The translations under genes and the position numbers were made by a program. From contig WRBV01000001.1 of NCBI GenBank assembly GCA_009784375.1, positions 190,324 to 254,323 on the forward strand: 64,000 nt of DNA, given 5' to 3'. Positions 16,501 through 25,503 of the stretch are shown here, piece after piece. Each line of letters begins with the position of its first letter. The first letter of the stretch is position 1. The stretch comes from Bacillota bacterium (GTDB lineage: Bacteria > Bacillota > Clostridia > Christensenellales > UBA1242). The notes beneath the pieces were generated by a model. It was not told where the DNA came from. It was given only the letters and a program-made list of their open reading frames with translations, and did not search any database.

Positions 16501-19500
16501 GTGGTGCAATCTTAGAGGACTCGGTTGCAAATATAGGATTGGACATTGGTCCAGGCTCTATGCAAATCTCGTCAACCGCGAGCATAGTTCGCCCAGGCGG
16601 AATTTCTAACCGCAATTTTGTTGCATTTTCATTCTTGCAAAAGCAATATACTGCTGGTGACTTTATTGACGAATTTGTGGTAGACAAAGTTGAATTCACT
16701 TTCTTTCCAAAGACATGGCAAAGATTTTATTACCAGCCGTCGACAACACAGGGTGAAAGTGGAACATGGTTGCCAAATCCAAATTATCCATTTGCAAGTG
16801 AACCAACCGTAATAAACGAAGTAATTTATCAAAGAACGGGTGATGTTTTAGAAGGATTACAAGTAGTTCCAGTAAGTGTAGGCGAGAGTACCAACACACG
16901 TGCAGTCTCAGGGATGTACATGATAACCCGTCATTTTGACGAAACTACGGTACCCACAGAATATGCAGACGAAATCATTAAAAACCATTTTTTTATCGTT
17001 GACAACAACTCTATCATTGCACCAACAGACGTATTTGACACAGACATTCGAATAGACTTTGGTAATAAAACAGCAACTGTGGAAGATTTCCAAAGACAAA
17101 ACAATCGCAATATGCAAGTCGGACGCGACCTTGTCATCCAAACAAATATGAATGCAACCGTACGAATGCCATTGTTTGGAACAAAGTATGGACATGCTGC
17201 AATCGACCCAAATGGTCACAGCCATGACCTTGGTTCACATGTCATGAATATTCCACATAAGGTGTTCTGTGACACAGCGAATGATTTCATTATAACACCA
17301 AACTTTGCTTTTAATTCACTCCGATTAAATCTAGAGGTTCAACAATCGACCGACGGCGGGACAAGTTTTGAAACACTATTTGACAGAACAGAAGCAAATA
17401 CACATGTTCCAATCACCCATGCAGGAATTTACAGACTTGTATTCACAGATGGAAGTGGCGGTATGCGTGTCCAACAATTCGGTATGGGCGAGCGTGTAGT
17501 TGAACCAAACAGAAGTGAAATATTATTTGAAAGAACAGGCGATGGAAGCAACGGCTCGTTCTTCCGAAATGGACGAAGAATATCTCTTCGTTCGACTCAA
17601 CTTGATGCGGGCGATATTGTGACATTCTCGTACATGGTGTCTGATCCACATACATTCTTTGCAGACATTCACAGTTCACATGTTACCGCGACTATTGGTG
17701 GGGTGATTACTTCTGCTAATCTTAATGTTGAGGATACAAGGCAAGGCACTACGTTGACTCGTACATACATGATGCCAAATAATCTTCTTTTGGTGGAAGG
17801 CAATAGATTTAACATTACTCTTAACACAGTTGGCAACATAATCCCAGCACTACAATTCGAGCTAACAGTTGATAACACACCACCAAATCACAATATACAA
17901 AGCCTTCGAGAACTTGACCATCTTTGGAGAAATGTTGCATTCTCGGGTGGGCTTGATGAAGACACATTTGTATTCTCTGTATCGTATGACTTTATATTTT
18001 CACGTCCTATAGCAAATCCGCATCTTGATACATTTGCAATTTCTTTATTCGAAGTTTATCAATCACTTTCTCCAAAAGGCGGGGAATATGACTTTACTTA
18101 TAATTATTTCCTTCCATATATATCAGGCAGCCAAGTATATCTAGGTCCACGTCCTTTCCGTGAAATTGTAAATTTGCAGCCAAATGATAACAGATTCTTC
18201 CGAATAGTCGAACGTGACGAAGCGGGTAACACAAGACAATATTTTGTAAATATACGTGGTCAAGCCCATGTTGACGAGATAGAGGCATCTATGGCCAGGT
18301 CTTTCAACACGGTAAACGCAAATATTATCCAAGATACTGGGGCGGCTATATTTGGTACGAACATTTCGATTACAGACACAGAAGAATTCTGGTTAGCAAA
18401 TCCATTTTTTGAAATATCAACAGGTACACACACATTCCGGAGATTTAATAACACGGTATCATTTGGTCCAAGGGCAACATTACAGACCGAAAACAATGCA
18501 ACTCCATTAATGTTGCAAGAAGAATTAAATAGATGGCTTCGTGCAACACCCCAGGGACAAATCCAACTTGTTGTTAATAATGGTTTTAGTACGTGGGTTA
18601 CAAATATATTCCAAATTGACAATGCTGCTGTGTTACCGCAAATCACGGCGACTGCGACCGAGACTGGTGCTTTGATTATACGTGTTGTAAATTGGCAAGC
18701 ACTTCCGCAGATATTCCGTGACAATGCAAATATGTTACGACTTGTTGTTACTGATGTTGATATGAGTCATGAAGTTCTATGGAACGCAAATTTCCATGGT
18801 ATGAATGATGCTGCTGGCTGGCAAATCACGGTCACAGCATCAGGCGAACCTATTGCGGCACGTGAAGCGTTAATTGTTGTGACTGACCTTTTTGGACGTG
18901 AAGTAAGAATTGAACATAACGGAAGACATGGAAACCATCGTGACTTTATCATGCACGGTGAAACAAGAGAAATAAATAATGCGCGTTTCACAGGGGACGA
19001 GCGTGGTGTGAATATAGAATTTACAAGACCTGTGCACAATGTTCAAATATACAGAGACGGAGTCGAAGTCGCATCAGTCATAAATGGTGTCACAAGGATA
19101 GATGCTGCAATAAATAACATAAGCACACGAAATGATGGCATCATCGGTCATTTTAATATTACTCCGCCGACTGATACAGAAGAATCAAGATGGCGTGTAG
19201 TAATCGTACAAATCCAAAGCGGACGCACAGCACTTGATCAAGAATTCGTATTCTATACAAGAATAGCAAATGTCCGATTTACAAACCTGAGTGGTGAGGC
19301 TATTGATGAAATAGTTCCATTTGGAGATGCCGAAGATGTATCACTTAACGGAATGGTTCAAATACAAATTTCTCATGGAGAGAGCCGTTTCACTTCATCA
19401 ATAACAGTCTTCCGTACATTCTGGGACCCAACTGAAGAAGAATTCAGAACCGAACGTCAAACAGTACGAAGCGGAGTTTCACGTTTTAACCTTACCCAAA

Positions 19501-21317
19501 TCGGAACCTATGAAATAGTGGTAATGAACACAGTATGGGCAAGACAAGTATTCAGATTTATAATAGCCGACGTTGACAACACAACATACAGAGTATTCTT
19601 TAACTATGAACACGATACACGCCCAGAGGAACAAGGCGAACAACTTCGCCGCAGTCCAGTAATGTTTAACTTTGAAAGAAATGGACACCCAACAAGACGA
19701 ATACCACAATACTTTGTCCGTGGCACAAATGCACAGGTCAACGCGGTTTCTACAACATCAAATAATCTGCCGCTTGAAATAGAACTCAGCCTGAATTATC
19801 CAAGAGAAATCGTAGGGAATGCACCAATCCATTTTGAAGACAATATTGCCTTTGGTGGAAATAACGTTCGAACATTTATTTACGAACTTCGTTCAACATT
19901 AACGGCAACAAGTATGTACATAGCAATTACAGCAATTCCACAAAACCTTGATAGGATAAGTAACGTATCAATTATTGCACCACCGACTGGGGGAGGCAAC
20001 ATACGACAGGAAAATACTATACTACATGCACTTTACACAACTATAGGTGTAAATGGATTAAATGTTTCTGTAGACACGAGTATTGTAGGCGCACATAACT
20101 CGCACTCTGGAAACGTCATTTTCGTTGATTATTACTATAATGGAACTTTTGCTGGGACATTCCTTGCGACCGAAACACTTACGATTCATGCACGCAACTA
20201 TGGAAAATTTGAATTATTTATCCGTGACGTTGCGGGTTACAGAAGAAGCTTTTCTCAAACAGACATCCAAGGAAACACGCGTAATACAGACCACTTTACG
20301 TTATACAACCTTGCAAGACCGCCTCTTCTTGTAAATGGCGAGATTGTAATGGATGGGATGGTATATAACAACGAATTGAACCTTGAATTTATGTACTTTG
20401 AACATGGAACACAAAATGGTGTAGGGATGTTCGTCGAAAGCATCCAGGTCTGGCGTAATGGTGTAGAGCTAACAGAAACATTTACCCAAAGACAAAGCGG
20501 AGAACCACCATTCTTTACATCGCAACAAACGGCGGGTGGTCCACATTTCTGGCACTCACGTAACGAATGGATGTTCACAGAACCAGGTGCCTATACATTT
20601 GATATAAGGTTCAGGTACGTTGCAGGTGTTGTTCTTTCACAAAGATTTTCTGTCCAACTTGTGGATGCATCGATTGTTCCTGTTACATGGCTTGAGAGTT
20701 TCGCATTTATTCCATCAAACAACACAGAAATTGAAACAATATTACGTAATGGTGTGGATATAACAAGAACCTTTACAAATGCCCAGCTTGCAAGTTTGCG
20801 TCTTGATTCACGAACTTCGGTTGGACACTATGAGATTACGGTACGCATACACGACAACATAAGACCAAGCTTTACAAAAGAATTCGAGGTTTTCATCAAT
20901 ATGCGTCACAATGGAACTGGATTGATAAATAATACTATTGGATGGGGAACAACAACAACGGGTTCTGCGACGATATATTTCATACCAGGACAAATTCGAT
21001 TATTTTTCCCCAATGCAACCTTTATGATTTTCCGAGACGGCAGCCCAGTAACACTTGCTTATAGAAATAATCTACCATTAACTTCTATTAACATAGCAGA
21101 AGAAACAAGAGACTATATATTCTTGCCATTCAACGCAGATGGACGATACAGAGTAGAATTACGAACGCACACAGGAGAAGTAATCTTCAGCGATGGTTTT
21201 GAAATTACGACTGGACTAAGTGCTCTTGCTGTGATTATTATTGTTGCTCTTGTTGGGATTGTATTGGTTGGTGCGGTATTATTCTTTGTAATGAGAAACC
21301 GAATGAAGGTTAAATAA
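13545..21317 (+). CDS. Giant cell-surface protein with Ig-like repeats
   Basis: A 2590-residue protein. Residues 1-30 are a signal peptide (basic MRK, hydrophobic core, VNA-VY cleavage region). The body is beta-rich and built from many loosely repeated units of about 100 residues that end in strands such as FTIVVDNSPI, FVLVIDNTQ and FELTVDNTPP, a hallmark of bacterial Ig-like adhesin domains. A single membrane helix (about 2558-2582, ALAVIIIVALVGIVLVGAVL) and a short basic tail (MRNRMKVK) anchor it, with no LPXTG motif. It is probably a large cell-surface fibre or adhesin. GGGGG lies 12 nt before the ATG. A strong terminator follows. Confidence 0.85.
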   Translation: MRKIAIGLFAMAFVVSALFLVPMHTSGIVNAVYRDTPYHFIPPNSDPSGTAGRRVFGENGGEPQAFVLQSRFFDGNDDITGDTDVVPLRSIFSDADMQRIQYSENNLPTNRDIINTQDFGMVMLDMDNPTATDNFVVLELLNLNALSLDINETWFDFRPADGARVTRNATTRENPADLSTYHFMDNSTNTNATNDYIRDLARQNPGRLVHNNRFSIVGMFQEEGYYRFRFRVTSFNFPVSRSLVFEFAFYIVHSTNYEDFPHIRGDAVTRRGDSNVYYFNFMGENPYLLYNPERFTTTVRATNFAGLDIGEIENRTYVPLNQPNFDDIAQLVDDNGYWYVHMNGNNYPINIDDTVQEHEIKVEIIHGADDYWWIYVNGEYIATGIEVVIGRHMEFYMIGSYRVNSYMVFSFNGVRIPVLNFTDYNYILHIFGFQAHYEAYDEVTDTFTTSWFGCNERGLNADISMRDDLPSGAFANDQAGADAFRISMENWVDNQRSALGGHRAVATNSGPVRLFGNATLEQNQGFLTTVSFNNGTEWRELPFTPNRPFETAGEYIITMYYVFPAATNNIRTVLRQVFHFRIINTMDIRVAHYLDGIPGGNLHDVYHINDFVGQRIPISGSFFVFMDGMEYYHESELSPFIIRPRVQLTVTDFDGNNARTIPNFELHDLLAQFELQERHEEGIYTFSVFFGRRGVAVTHFTIVVDNSPIHDFRIVNHGGTELIPTNAPDNFAIWGSGTDEDFFVELHWGIKPSGIGFTTAEVQVYTFDRDENFSQSDNFNNANMLSPFVMNTTPSILNFRVLEVRNPQGILTGFRIAERFTGSGIYIFRVTDAAMNVSTFVLVIDNTQSAFAQDPLVDEEHIINMVTDRNGANVGFGLNKIIEADLGTIILEEGENGASDITLLNKLTGTNLINSDGLVIPIQKIEMATDMGNGRFNRIFERLPNNTIYGSNTIHLVDENFYTFRIHDHFGNVTEYYVFLNFDRSRGAILEDSVANIGLDIGPGSMQISSTASIVRPGGISNRNFVAFSFLQKQYTAGDFIDEFVVDKVEFTFFPKTWQRFYYQPSTTQGESGTWLPNPNYPFASEPTVINEVIYQRTGDVLEGLQVVPVSVGESTNTRAVSGMYMITRHFDETTVPTEYADEIIKNHFFIVDNNSIIAPTDVFDTDIRIDFGNKTATVEDFQRQNNRNMQVGRDLVIQTNMNATVRMPLFGTKYGHAAIDPNGHSHDLGSHVMNIPHKVFCDTANDFIITPNFAFNSLRLNLEVQQSTDGGTSFETLFDRTEANTHVPITHAGIYRLVFTDGSGGMRVQQFGMGERVVEPNRSEILFERTGDGSNGSFFRNGRRISLRSTQLDAGDIVTFSYMVSDPHTFFADIHSSHVTATIGGVITSANLNVEDTRQGTTLTRTYMMPNNLLLVEGNRFNITLNTVGNIIPALQFELTVDNTPPNHNIQSLRELDHLWRNVAFSGGLDEDTFVFSVSYDFIFSRPIANPHLDTFAISLFEVYQSLSPKGGEYDFTYNYFLPYISGSQVYLGPRPFREIVNLQPNDNRFFRIVERDEAGNTRQYFVNIRGQAHVDEIEASMARSFNTVNANIIQDTGAAIFGTNISITDTEEFWLANPFFEISTGTHTFRRFNNTVSFGPRATLQTENNATPLMLQEELNRWLRATPQGQIQLVVNNGFSTWVTNIFQIDNAAVLPQITATATETGALIIRVVNWQALPQIFRDNANMLRLVVTDVDMSHEVLWNANFHGMNDAAGWQITVTASGEPIAAREALIVVTDLFGREVRIEHNGRHGNHRDFIMHGETREINNARFTGDERGVNIEFTRPVHNVQIYRDGVEVASVINGVTRIDAAINNISTRNDGIIGHFNITPPTDTEESRWRVVIVQIQSGRTALDQEFVFYTRIANVRFTNLSGEAIDEIVPFGDAEDVSLNGMVQIQISHGESRFTSSITVFRTFWDPTEEEFRTERQTVRSGVSRFNLTQIGTYEIVVMNTVWARQVFRFIIADVDNTTYRVFFNYEHDTRPEEQGEQLRRSPVMFNFERNGHPTRRIPQYFVRGTNAQVNAVSTTSNNLPLEIELSLNYPREIVGNAPIHFEDNIAFGGNNVRTFIYELRSTLTATSMYIAITAIPQNLDRISNVSIIAPPTGGGNIRQENTILHALYTTIGVNGLNVSVDTSIVGAHNSHSGNVIFVDYYYNGTFAGTFLATETLTIHARNYGKFELFIRDVAGYRRSFSQTDIQGNTRNTDHFTLYNLARPPLLVNGEIVMDGMVYNNELNLEFMYFEHGTQNGVGMFVESIQVWRNGVELTETFTQRQSGEPPFFTSQQTAGGPHFWHSRNEWMFTEPGAYTFDIRFRYVAGVVLSQRFSVQLVDASIVPVTWLESFAFIPSNNTEIETILRNGVDITRTFTNAQLASLRLDSRTSVGHYEITVRIHDNIRPSFTKEFEVFINMRHNGTGLINNTIGWGTTTTGSATIYFIPGQIRLFFPNATFMIFRDGSPVTLAYRNNLPLTSINIAEETRDYIFLPFNADGRYRVELRTHTGEVIFSDGFEITTGLSALAVIIIVALVGIVLVGAVLFFVMRNRMKVK

Positions 21318-21319
21318 GA

Positions 21320-21350
21320 TTACAAAAGGCGATATCATCGCCTTTTGTAA
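21320..21350 (+). terminator. Terminator after the giant surface protein
   Basis: TTACAAAAGGCGAT pairs with ATCGCCTTTTGTAA around a 3-nt loop: a perfect 14-bp stem. Confidence 0.85.
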
Positions 21351-21403
21351 TTGTTGAAAAATTAATCGACTGATTTTTGATTACAATTTTTTGTTTTTCC
21401 ATT

Positions 21404-21409
21404 TATACT
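21404..21409 (+). promoter_or_regulatory. -10 element adjoining the WalJ-like start
   Basis: TATACT separated from ATG 21415 by 5 nt. A -35 is weak (TTACAA at 21381 with 17-bp spacing). Confidence 0.5.
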
Positions 21410-21414
21410 GGGTG

Positions 21415-22224
21415 ATGCTTAAAATTCAATCTCTTGCAAGCGGAAGTCGCGGGAACTGTGCCTATATTGGTTCGGAAACTACACACATTCTTGTGGATGT
21501 GGGTTTAATGCTTGTAACACTTATGAAAAGGTTTGAATCTGCTGGGATTGATCCTAATCTTATCAATGCTGTGGTAATCACTCATGAACACAGCGACCAC
21601 ATCAATGGAGTTTATAAATTTCTTAAAAAATTCCCTAACGTTAAAATCTATATTCCAGAATACGCAAAGTCGTGTTTCATGGAAAAAATTGGGCATATCG
21701 AAAATGAACGTATTATTACTTTTAATTCACCATTCATGATTGGTGACATCACAATAGATTATTTCCCAGTAAGCCACGACAGCGAATTTTGCTTTGGATA
21801 TACATTCGAAAACAATGGGGCAAAAATAAGCTTTGCAACCGATATAGGATGGGTATGCGACAAAGTTTTGTCAAAGATGGCGGGAAGCCAAATCGTAATG
21901 CTTGAATCTAATCACGACACGATCAAGTTGTCTAATAATGTTAAATATCCGTATTGGCTTAAAAAACGAATTGCATGCGACACAGGTCATTTAAGCAATC
22001 TGGCATGTGGGGCGGCAACTTATAAATTACACCAACTTGGATGCGAGCAAGTTATCTTGGCTCACCTGAGTGCCGAGAATAATTCGCCATCTCTTGCGTA
22101 TTCGGTGGTTCGTGATTTTCTTGCAAAGAAAGGAGTGGTTGAGGGTGTTGATATATCAATAGATGTTGCAACGCAAAACGAGGTTGGTCGCATGTTCTGT
22201 ATTGAAAATGCAACTCGGCAATAA
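21415..22224 (+). CDS. Metallo-beta-lactamase fold hydrolase, YycJ/WalJ-like
   Basis: A 269-residue protein beginning MLKIQSLASGSRGNC, the typical start of YycJ/VicX/WalJ hydrolases. The metal-binding motif THEHSDH is at about residues 59-65, with further ligands VSHDSE and CDTGHLSN. WalJ homologues act with the WalRK wall-homeostasis system in some Bacillota and may have nuclease activity; no walRK genes are next to it. The ATG at 21415 is preferred over a TTG further upstream: TATACT (21404-21409) ends 5 nt before it, so the message is probably leaderless. Confidence 0.88.
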   Translation: MLKIQSLASGSRGNCAYIGSETTHILVDVGLMLVTLMKRFESAGIDPNLINAVVITHEHSDHINGVYKFLKKFPNVKIYIPEYAKSCFMEKIGHIENERIITFNSPFMIGDITIDYFPVSHDSEFCFGYTFENNGAKISFATDIGWVCDKVLSKMAGSQIVMLESNHDTIKLSNNVKYPYWLKKRIACDTGHLSNLACGAATYKLHQLGCEQVILAHLSAENNSPSLAYSVVRDFLAKKGVVEGVDISIDVATQNEVGRMFCIENATRQ

Positions 22225-22240
22225 GGTAGGTTAATTTGTA

Positions 22241-22260
22241 TATTGAACTAAAGTTCAATA
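22241..22260. promoter_or_regulatory. Perfect palindrome with GAAC-N4-GTTC core, LexA-like operator
   Basis: TATTGAAC-TAAA-GTTCAATA, 8-bp arms. The GAAC-N4-GTTC core is that of the Bacillota LexA (Cheo) box, although the middle TAAA departs from the usual purine/pyrimidine pattern. Its right arm covers the position of the -35 for the TATGAT at 22277-22282, so a bound protein would block transcription of the Rho-like gene. Confidence 0.55.
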
Positions 22261-22293
22261 GCGTGCCTATTCAAATTATGATATGCTTTTTAT

Positions 22294-23316
22294 ATGTCTA
22301 AAAAAGTACGTTTGACTAATCTTGCAATCTATGAGCTTCGAAATCTTGCCCGAAGTGTAGGGGTCGAGCGTCCCTCATCAATGTCCCGCAGCGAGTTGAC
22401 TTCCGCCATCCGTGCGAAGCAAGGGACTTCTGAAAAACCAGATATTAACGCATGCCTTGCCGCTGATGCCGAAGTACCTTGTTATTTACAATTGCTTGAA
22501 CAAGATGATTTATCGTCTTGTGAAACTGTTTGTACTTCCGAATCATTTTCGAATTATGGGTTTGTGCTTTTGCTTCCAAACGGCAGCTCTATTCTAATAT
22601 CACGTGATCTTTTTACTTATAAAATATGTACAACTTTGACTTCGTCACATAAATTGCAAATGGGTGATTCTATAGAGGTGGTTGCAAAAATTGACAAAGG
22701 ATTACGCAAAGTAATTGAAATTAAAAATGTGGAAACCTATAACGCAACAAAAGTTAAATGCATTGTTCCGCATATTAAATCATCAATATGGGATAATGAA
22801 TTTACACTTGGAAGTCGAATTCTGGTTCTTGCTGATAAAACATATAACAGAGTTGGGGACATTGCAAAGTTCCAAAATCCGAATGTTTATAGAATGGCAC
22901 TATTAATCGAAGAAAATGATGAAAGTGTAGAATTTCTTTGTAACAATAAAATTGACGAAACCTTTCTTGTAAAGGTTGACATGCCGACAAGAAAACAAGT
23001 TGCGCTTTGCTTGTATGCATTGTTTTCTGCCAAGCGATTGGCTTACTCTGGTAAGAGTGTAATTTTCTTTATAGACAGCCTCTCAAAAATGTGGCGGATA
23101 TATAGCAAATGTGCGGCGAAGGATGAGCTTGTGCCAGTTAACATGATACATATTGGGGCAATGGCGGATCTTAAAAAATATTTTATGGCACCAAAAGCTC
23201 TGGAAAAGGGTGGTGATTTATCAATAGTAGGTTTTGTAAATAACCCAACAAGTGAGGTCGAGAGTTATATATATGACGAATTATCTAATCTTGCAAATTT
23301 GATTATAACTAAATAG
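22294..23316 (+). CDS. Degenerate Rho-like protein lacking the P-loop
   Basis: A 340-residue protein whose colinear resemblance to transcription termination factor Rho is visible throughout: an N-terminal SAP-like helix pair (residues 7-42, LRNLARSVGVERPSSM), an RNA-binding OB region (YGFVLLLPNGSSILIS, 88-103), then MALLIEEN (Rho MVLLIDER), PTRKQVAL...AKRLA (Rho ASRHVQVAE...AKRLV), SVIFFIDSLSKMWRIY (Rho DVIILLDSITRLARAY) and ALEKGGDLSIVGF (Rho NVEEGGSLTIIAT). The Walker A segment GLIVAPPKAGKT of Rho is replaced by RILVLADKTYNRVG (175-188), and it ends where Rho would continue to its arginine finger. It should not hydrolyse ATP. Perhaps an RNA-binding modulator or Rho antagonist; unproven. Start ATG 22294, with TATGAT 11 nt upstream and no Shine-Dalgarno. 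Confidence 0.75.
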   Translation: MSKKVRLTNLAIYELRNLARSVGVERPSSMSRSELTSAIRAKQGTSEKPDINACLAADAEVPCYLQLLEQDDLSSCETVCTSESFSNYGFVLLLPNGSSILISRDLFTYKICTTLTSSHKLQMGDSIEVVAKIDKGLRKVIEIKNVETYNATKVKCIVPHIKSSIWDNEFTLGSRILVLADKTYNRVGDIAKFQNPNVYRMALLIEENDESVEFLCNNKIDETFLVKVDMPTRKQVALCLYALFSAKRLAYSGKSVIFFIDSLSKMWRIYSKCAAKDELVPVNMIHIGAMADLKKYFMAPKALEKGGDLSIVGFVNNPTSEVESYIYDELSNLANLIITK

Positions 23317-23360
23317 ACTCTTCTTTTTTGTCCATATCAAAAAGTATGTTATAGTAACCC

Positions 23361-24260
23361 ATGGCATTTGTCGTCTATCTTGTTGTGTTGTTTGCGTCTT
23401 TGATGACGTCATTGTTTTTTTGGGTCTTGCAAGTAGACACGTCAAATGTATTTGATCAAGTAATAATGTCGGTAACACGGTTTGCCATTTTTATGATAAT
23501 ATTTTTCGTATTTTCTGCCCTAATGAATAAAGCAGAAGGTCGACAAATTTTTAAACACTATGGTATTAAGAAAATTTCGGTGATTGATATAATTTTACTT
23601 GTTGCTTTTGCTGCCATTTGTATTGTGACTTTTATTCTTGCCCACGAGGGAAGTATTAAATTATTCGAATTGATGGGATATAACCCGCCCGATCCTTTCG
23701 AGATAAATAACCTTGGACATCTTGCTGTACTTATTATTATTTTCGCCGTATTTCCCGCAATTTGGGAAGAGCTTGTGTTTCGTGGGCTTATTATGGGTGG
23801 TTTATTGAAATATGGAAAAGCAACCGCAGTTTTGATAAGTTCACTTTTATTCAGCCTTATGCATCTAAGCCCAGCGCAAACATTCTATCAATTCTTCTTT
23901 GGTGCAATATGTGCAATTATCTATCTTCGTACAAAAAATTTAACTGTGCCAATTATTCTTCACTTTGTTAATAACGCGCTTATACTTACATACACATATA
24001 TTACCCAGAGTCTGGATCATGCAATACACTTTAACGCAAAAACCATCATCACGATGATAGTGTTATTATTTGGTGGCGTGCTTGTAATCTTGACGATGGC
24101 AAGATTATTTACAAAATCAAATACCCCATTAAAAGACGAGCAATCAGAAAAGAAAAAACTTTTTCCGTCCGTCGAGCTTGTGTTATTAGTTGTTGTGATT
24201 TTAATAAGTATGTTGATATGGGGCATGGAATTTGCAGCTCAACCACCAGGAGAATATTAG
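23361..24260 (+). CDS. CPBP family intramembrane metalloprotease
   Basis: A 299-residue polytopic membrane protein with the three CPBP (Abi/CAAX) motifs: EELVFRG (EExxxR, near residues 138-144), FSLMHL (FxxxH, around 168-173) and HFVNNA (HxxxN). Eukaryotic relatives cleave CAAX proteins; in bacteria substrates vary and include self-immunity to peptides. TATAGT (23350-23355) lies 5 nt before the ATG and there is no Shine-Dalgarno, so it is probably leaderless. It is followed after 7 bp by a second CPBP gene, which suggests a two-gene transcript. Confidence 0.88.
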   Translation: MAFVVYLVVLFASLMTSLFFWVLQVDTSNVFDQVIMSVTRFAIFMIIFFVFSALMNKAEGRQIFKHYGIKKISVIDIILLVAFAAICIVTFILAHEGSIKLFELMGYNPPDPFEINNLGHLAVLIIIFAVFPAIWEELVFRGLIMGGLLKYGKATAVLISSLLFSLMHLSPAQTFYQFFFGAICAIIYLRTKNLTVPIILHFVNNALILTYTYITQSLDHAIHFNAKTIITMIVLLFGGVLVILTMARLFTKSNTPLKDEQSEKKKLFPSVELVLLVVVILISMLIWGMEFAAQPPGEY

Positions 24261-24267
24261 GAGAGAT

Positions 24268-25458
24268 ATGGAAATAAAAAAGGAAAATACCGAACAGACC
24301 GATAAAATATGGGACGGAAGTTTCCTTTTTGTTTGTTGGACTTATTTTATTATCTTGTTGATGTTCGCATCACTTCGTGTCATTTCAGGTCTTGGATGGC
24401 TGGACAATCTTGACAGACGAGTGGTCGAAGTAGGATTTTCAATAGCAAGTCAAATTATAATAATGGCGGCGGTCCCACTTGTTGCAATGTTTATATACAA
24501 AAGGCGACTAGAAAAAAAGAAAAATCAAACAACATTGACCGATAATAAAAAAACATCTTTATTTGCATCGTTTGGCTTTGATAAACCAAGTGCAAGAACA
24601 ATCGGTTTTGCGATTTTACTTGGGTTACTTATATACTTTTTCAATATCTTTGTTGCATCATTTTTCAATGGGATTCTTAATATGCTTGGTTTCCGATTTA
24701 TGATGGGCATGGGTGAAACACCTTTTGGTGGAGTTTGGGGATTGGTCATAGGTCTTGCTTTGATTGCCGTATTGCCTGGTGTATGTGAAGAGGTTTCTCA
24801 TCGTGGAATGTTGTTAAAGTCCTTTTCGGCTCGTATGGGGATTATGCGTGCGATGTTTTGGACAAGTATTATGTTTGGTTTCATGCATCTTAATGTTGTG
24901 CAAGTATTCTATGCGGCAATACTTGGATATATAATTGCACTAGCAACAGTAGCAACTCGAAGTCTTTGGGTTGGAATAATTATGCACTTTATGAACAACG
25001 GAATTGGTACTTATCTTTCACTTGCATACAGATACAACTGGTTCGGTGGAGATATGCTTTATCATATGATGAATTTGTTTGCGGGGGCTGGGATAATTTT
25101 GTATATAGCATTTGTTGTATTCTTGTATTGGAGTATTATGCACATAATACATGTGCTTGCAAAAATGGGTTATCAAAAAAATCGGATACGCAGCCTTGCA
25201 AATATCATAGCCGAGTATCCAAACATACTTGTTAAACCAGACGGTGTCATAGCAACATTCGATGAATTCGCAGTCCAGGTCGATCAAAATCTCGAACGCG
25301 TATCAAAGTGGCAGAGAACAAAATTCTATCTTGACCCGATGTCGGCAATGGTACGAAAGCCAATGAAATTGACGGTAAAAGAAAAAACAATATTTTATGG
25401 AATAATTTTTATGGGTGCGCTATTGACCATATTCACCGCAGTATGGGGATTCCTTTAA
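24268..25458 (+). CDS. CPBP family intramembrane metalloprotease (second copy)
   Basis: A 396-residue paralogue of the preceding gene. It has EEVSHRG (EExxxR), FGFMHL and HFMNNG motifs in order, flanked by about eight membrane segments; its extra C-terminal helix pair and cytoplasmic tail (YQKNRIRSLANIIAEYPN onwards) are not in the first copy. The start is ATG 24268 with AGGAGAGAT directly upstream; an ATG at 24232 inside the previous gene is less likely. Tandem CPBP genes may have been duplicated and diverged. It probably shares a transcript with the first copy and possibly with tadA. Confidence 0.88.
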   Translation: MEIKKENTEQTDKIWDGSFLFVCWTYFIILLMFASLRVISGLGWLDNLDRRVVEVGFSIASQIIIMAAVPLVAMFIYKRRLEKKKNQTTLTDNKKTSLFASFGFDKPSARTIGFAILLGLLIYFFNIFVASFFNGILNMLGFRFMMGMGETPFGGVWGLVIGLALIAVLPGVCEEVSHRGMLLKSFSARMGIMRAMFWTSIMFGFMHLNVVQVFYAAILGYIIALATVATRSLWVGIIMHFMNNGIGTYLSLAYRYNWFGGDMLYHMMNLFAGAGIILYIAFVVFLYWSIMHIIHVLAKMGYQKNRIRSLANIIAEYPNILVKPDGVIATFDEFAVQVDQNLERVSKWQRTKFYLDPMSAMVRKPMKLTVKEKTIFYGIIFMGALLTIFTAVWGFL

Positions 25459-25503
25459 TCAAGAAATGAAAACGTGAATGATAAACAAAAGGAGAAGTGG
25501 GCT

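Noticed and set aside
22225..22293. Terminator for the WalJ-like gene at the 22241 palindrome
   Set aside because: The palindrome is AT-rich with no T-tract; its fit to a GAAC-N4-GTTC operator over the -35 is better.
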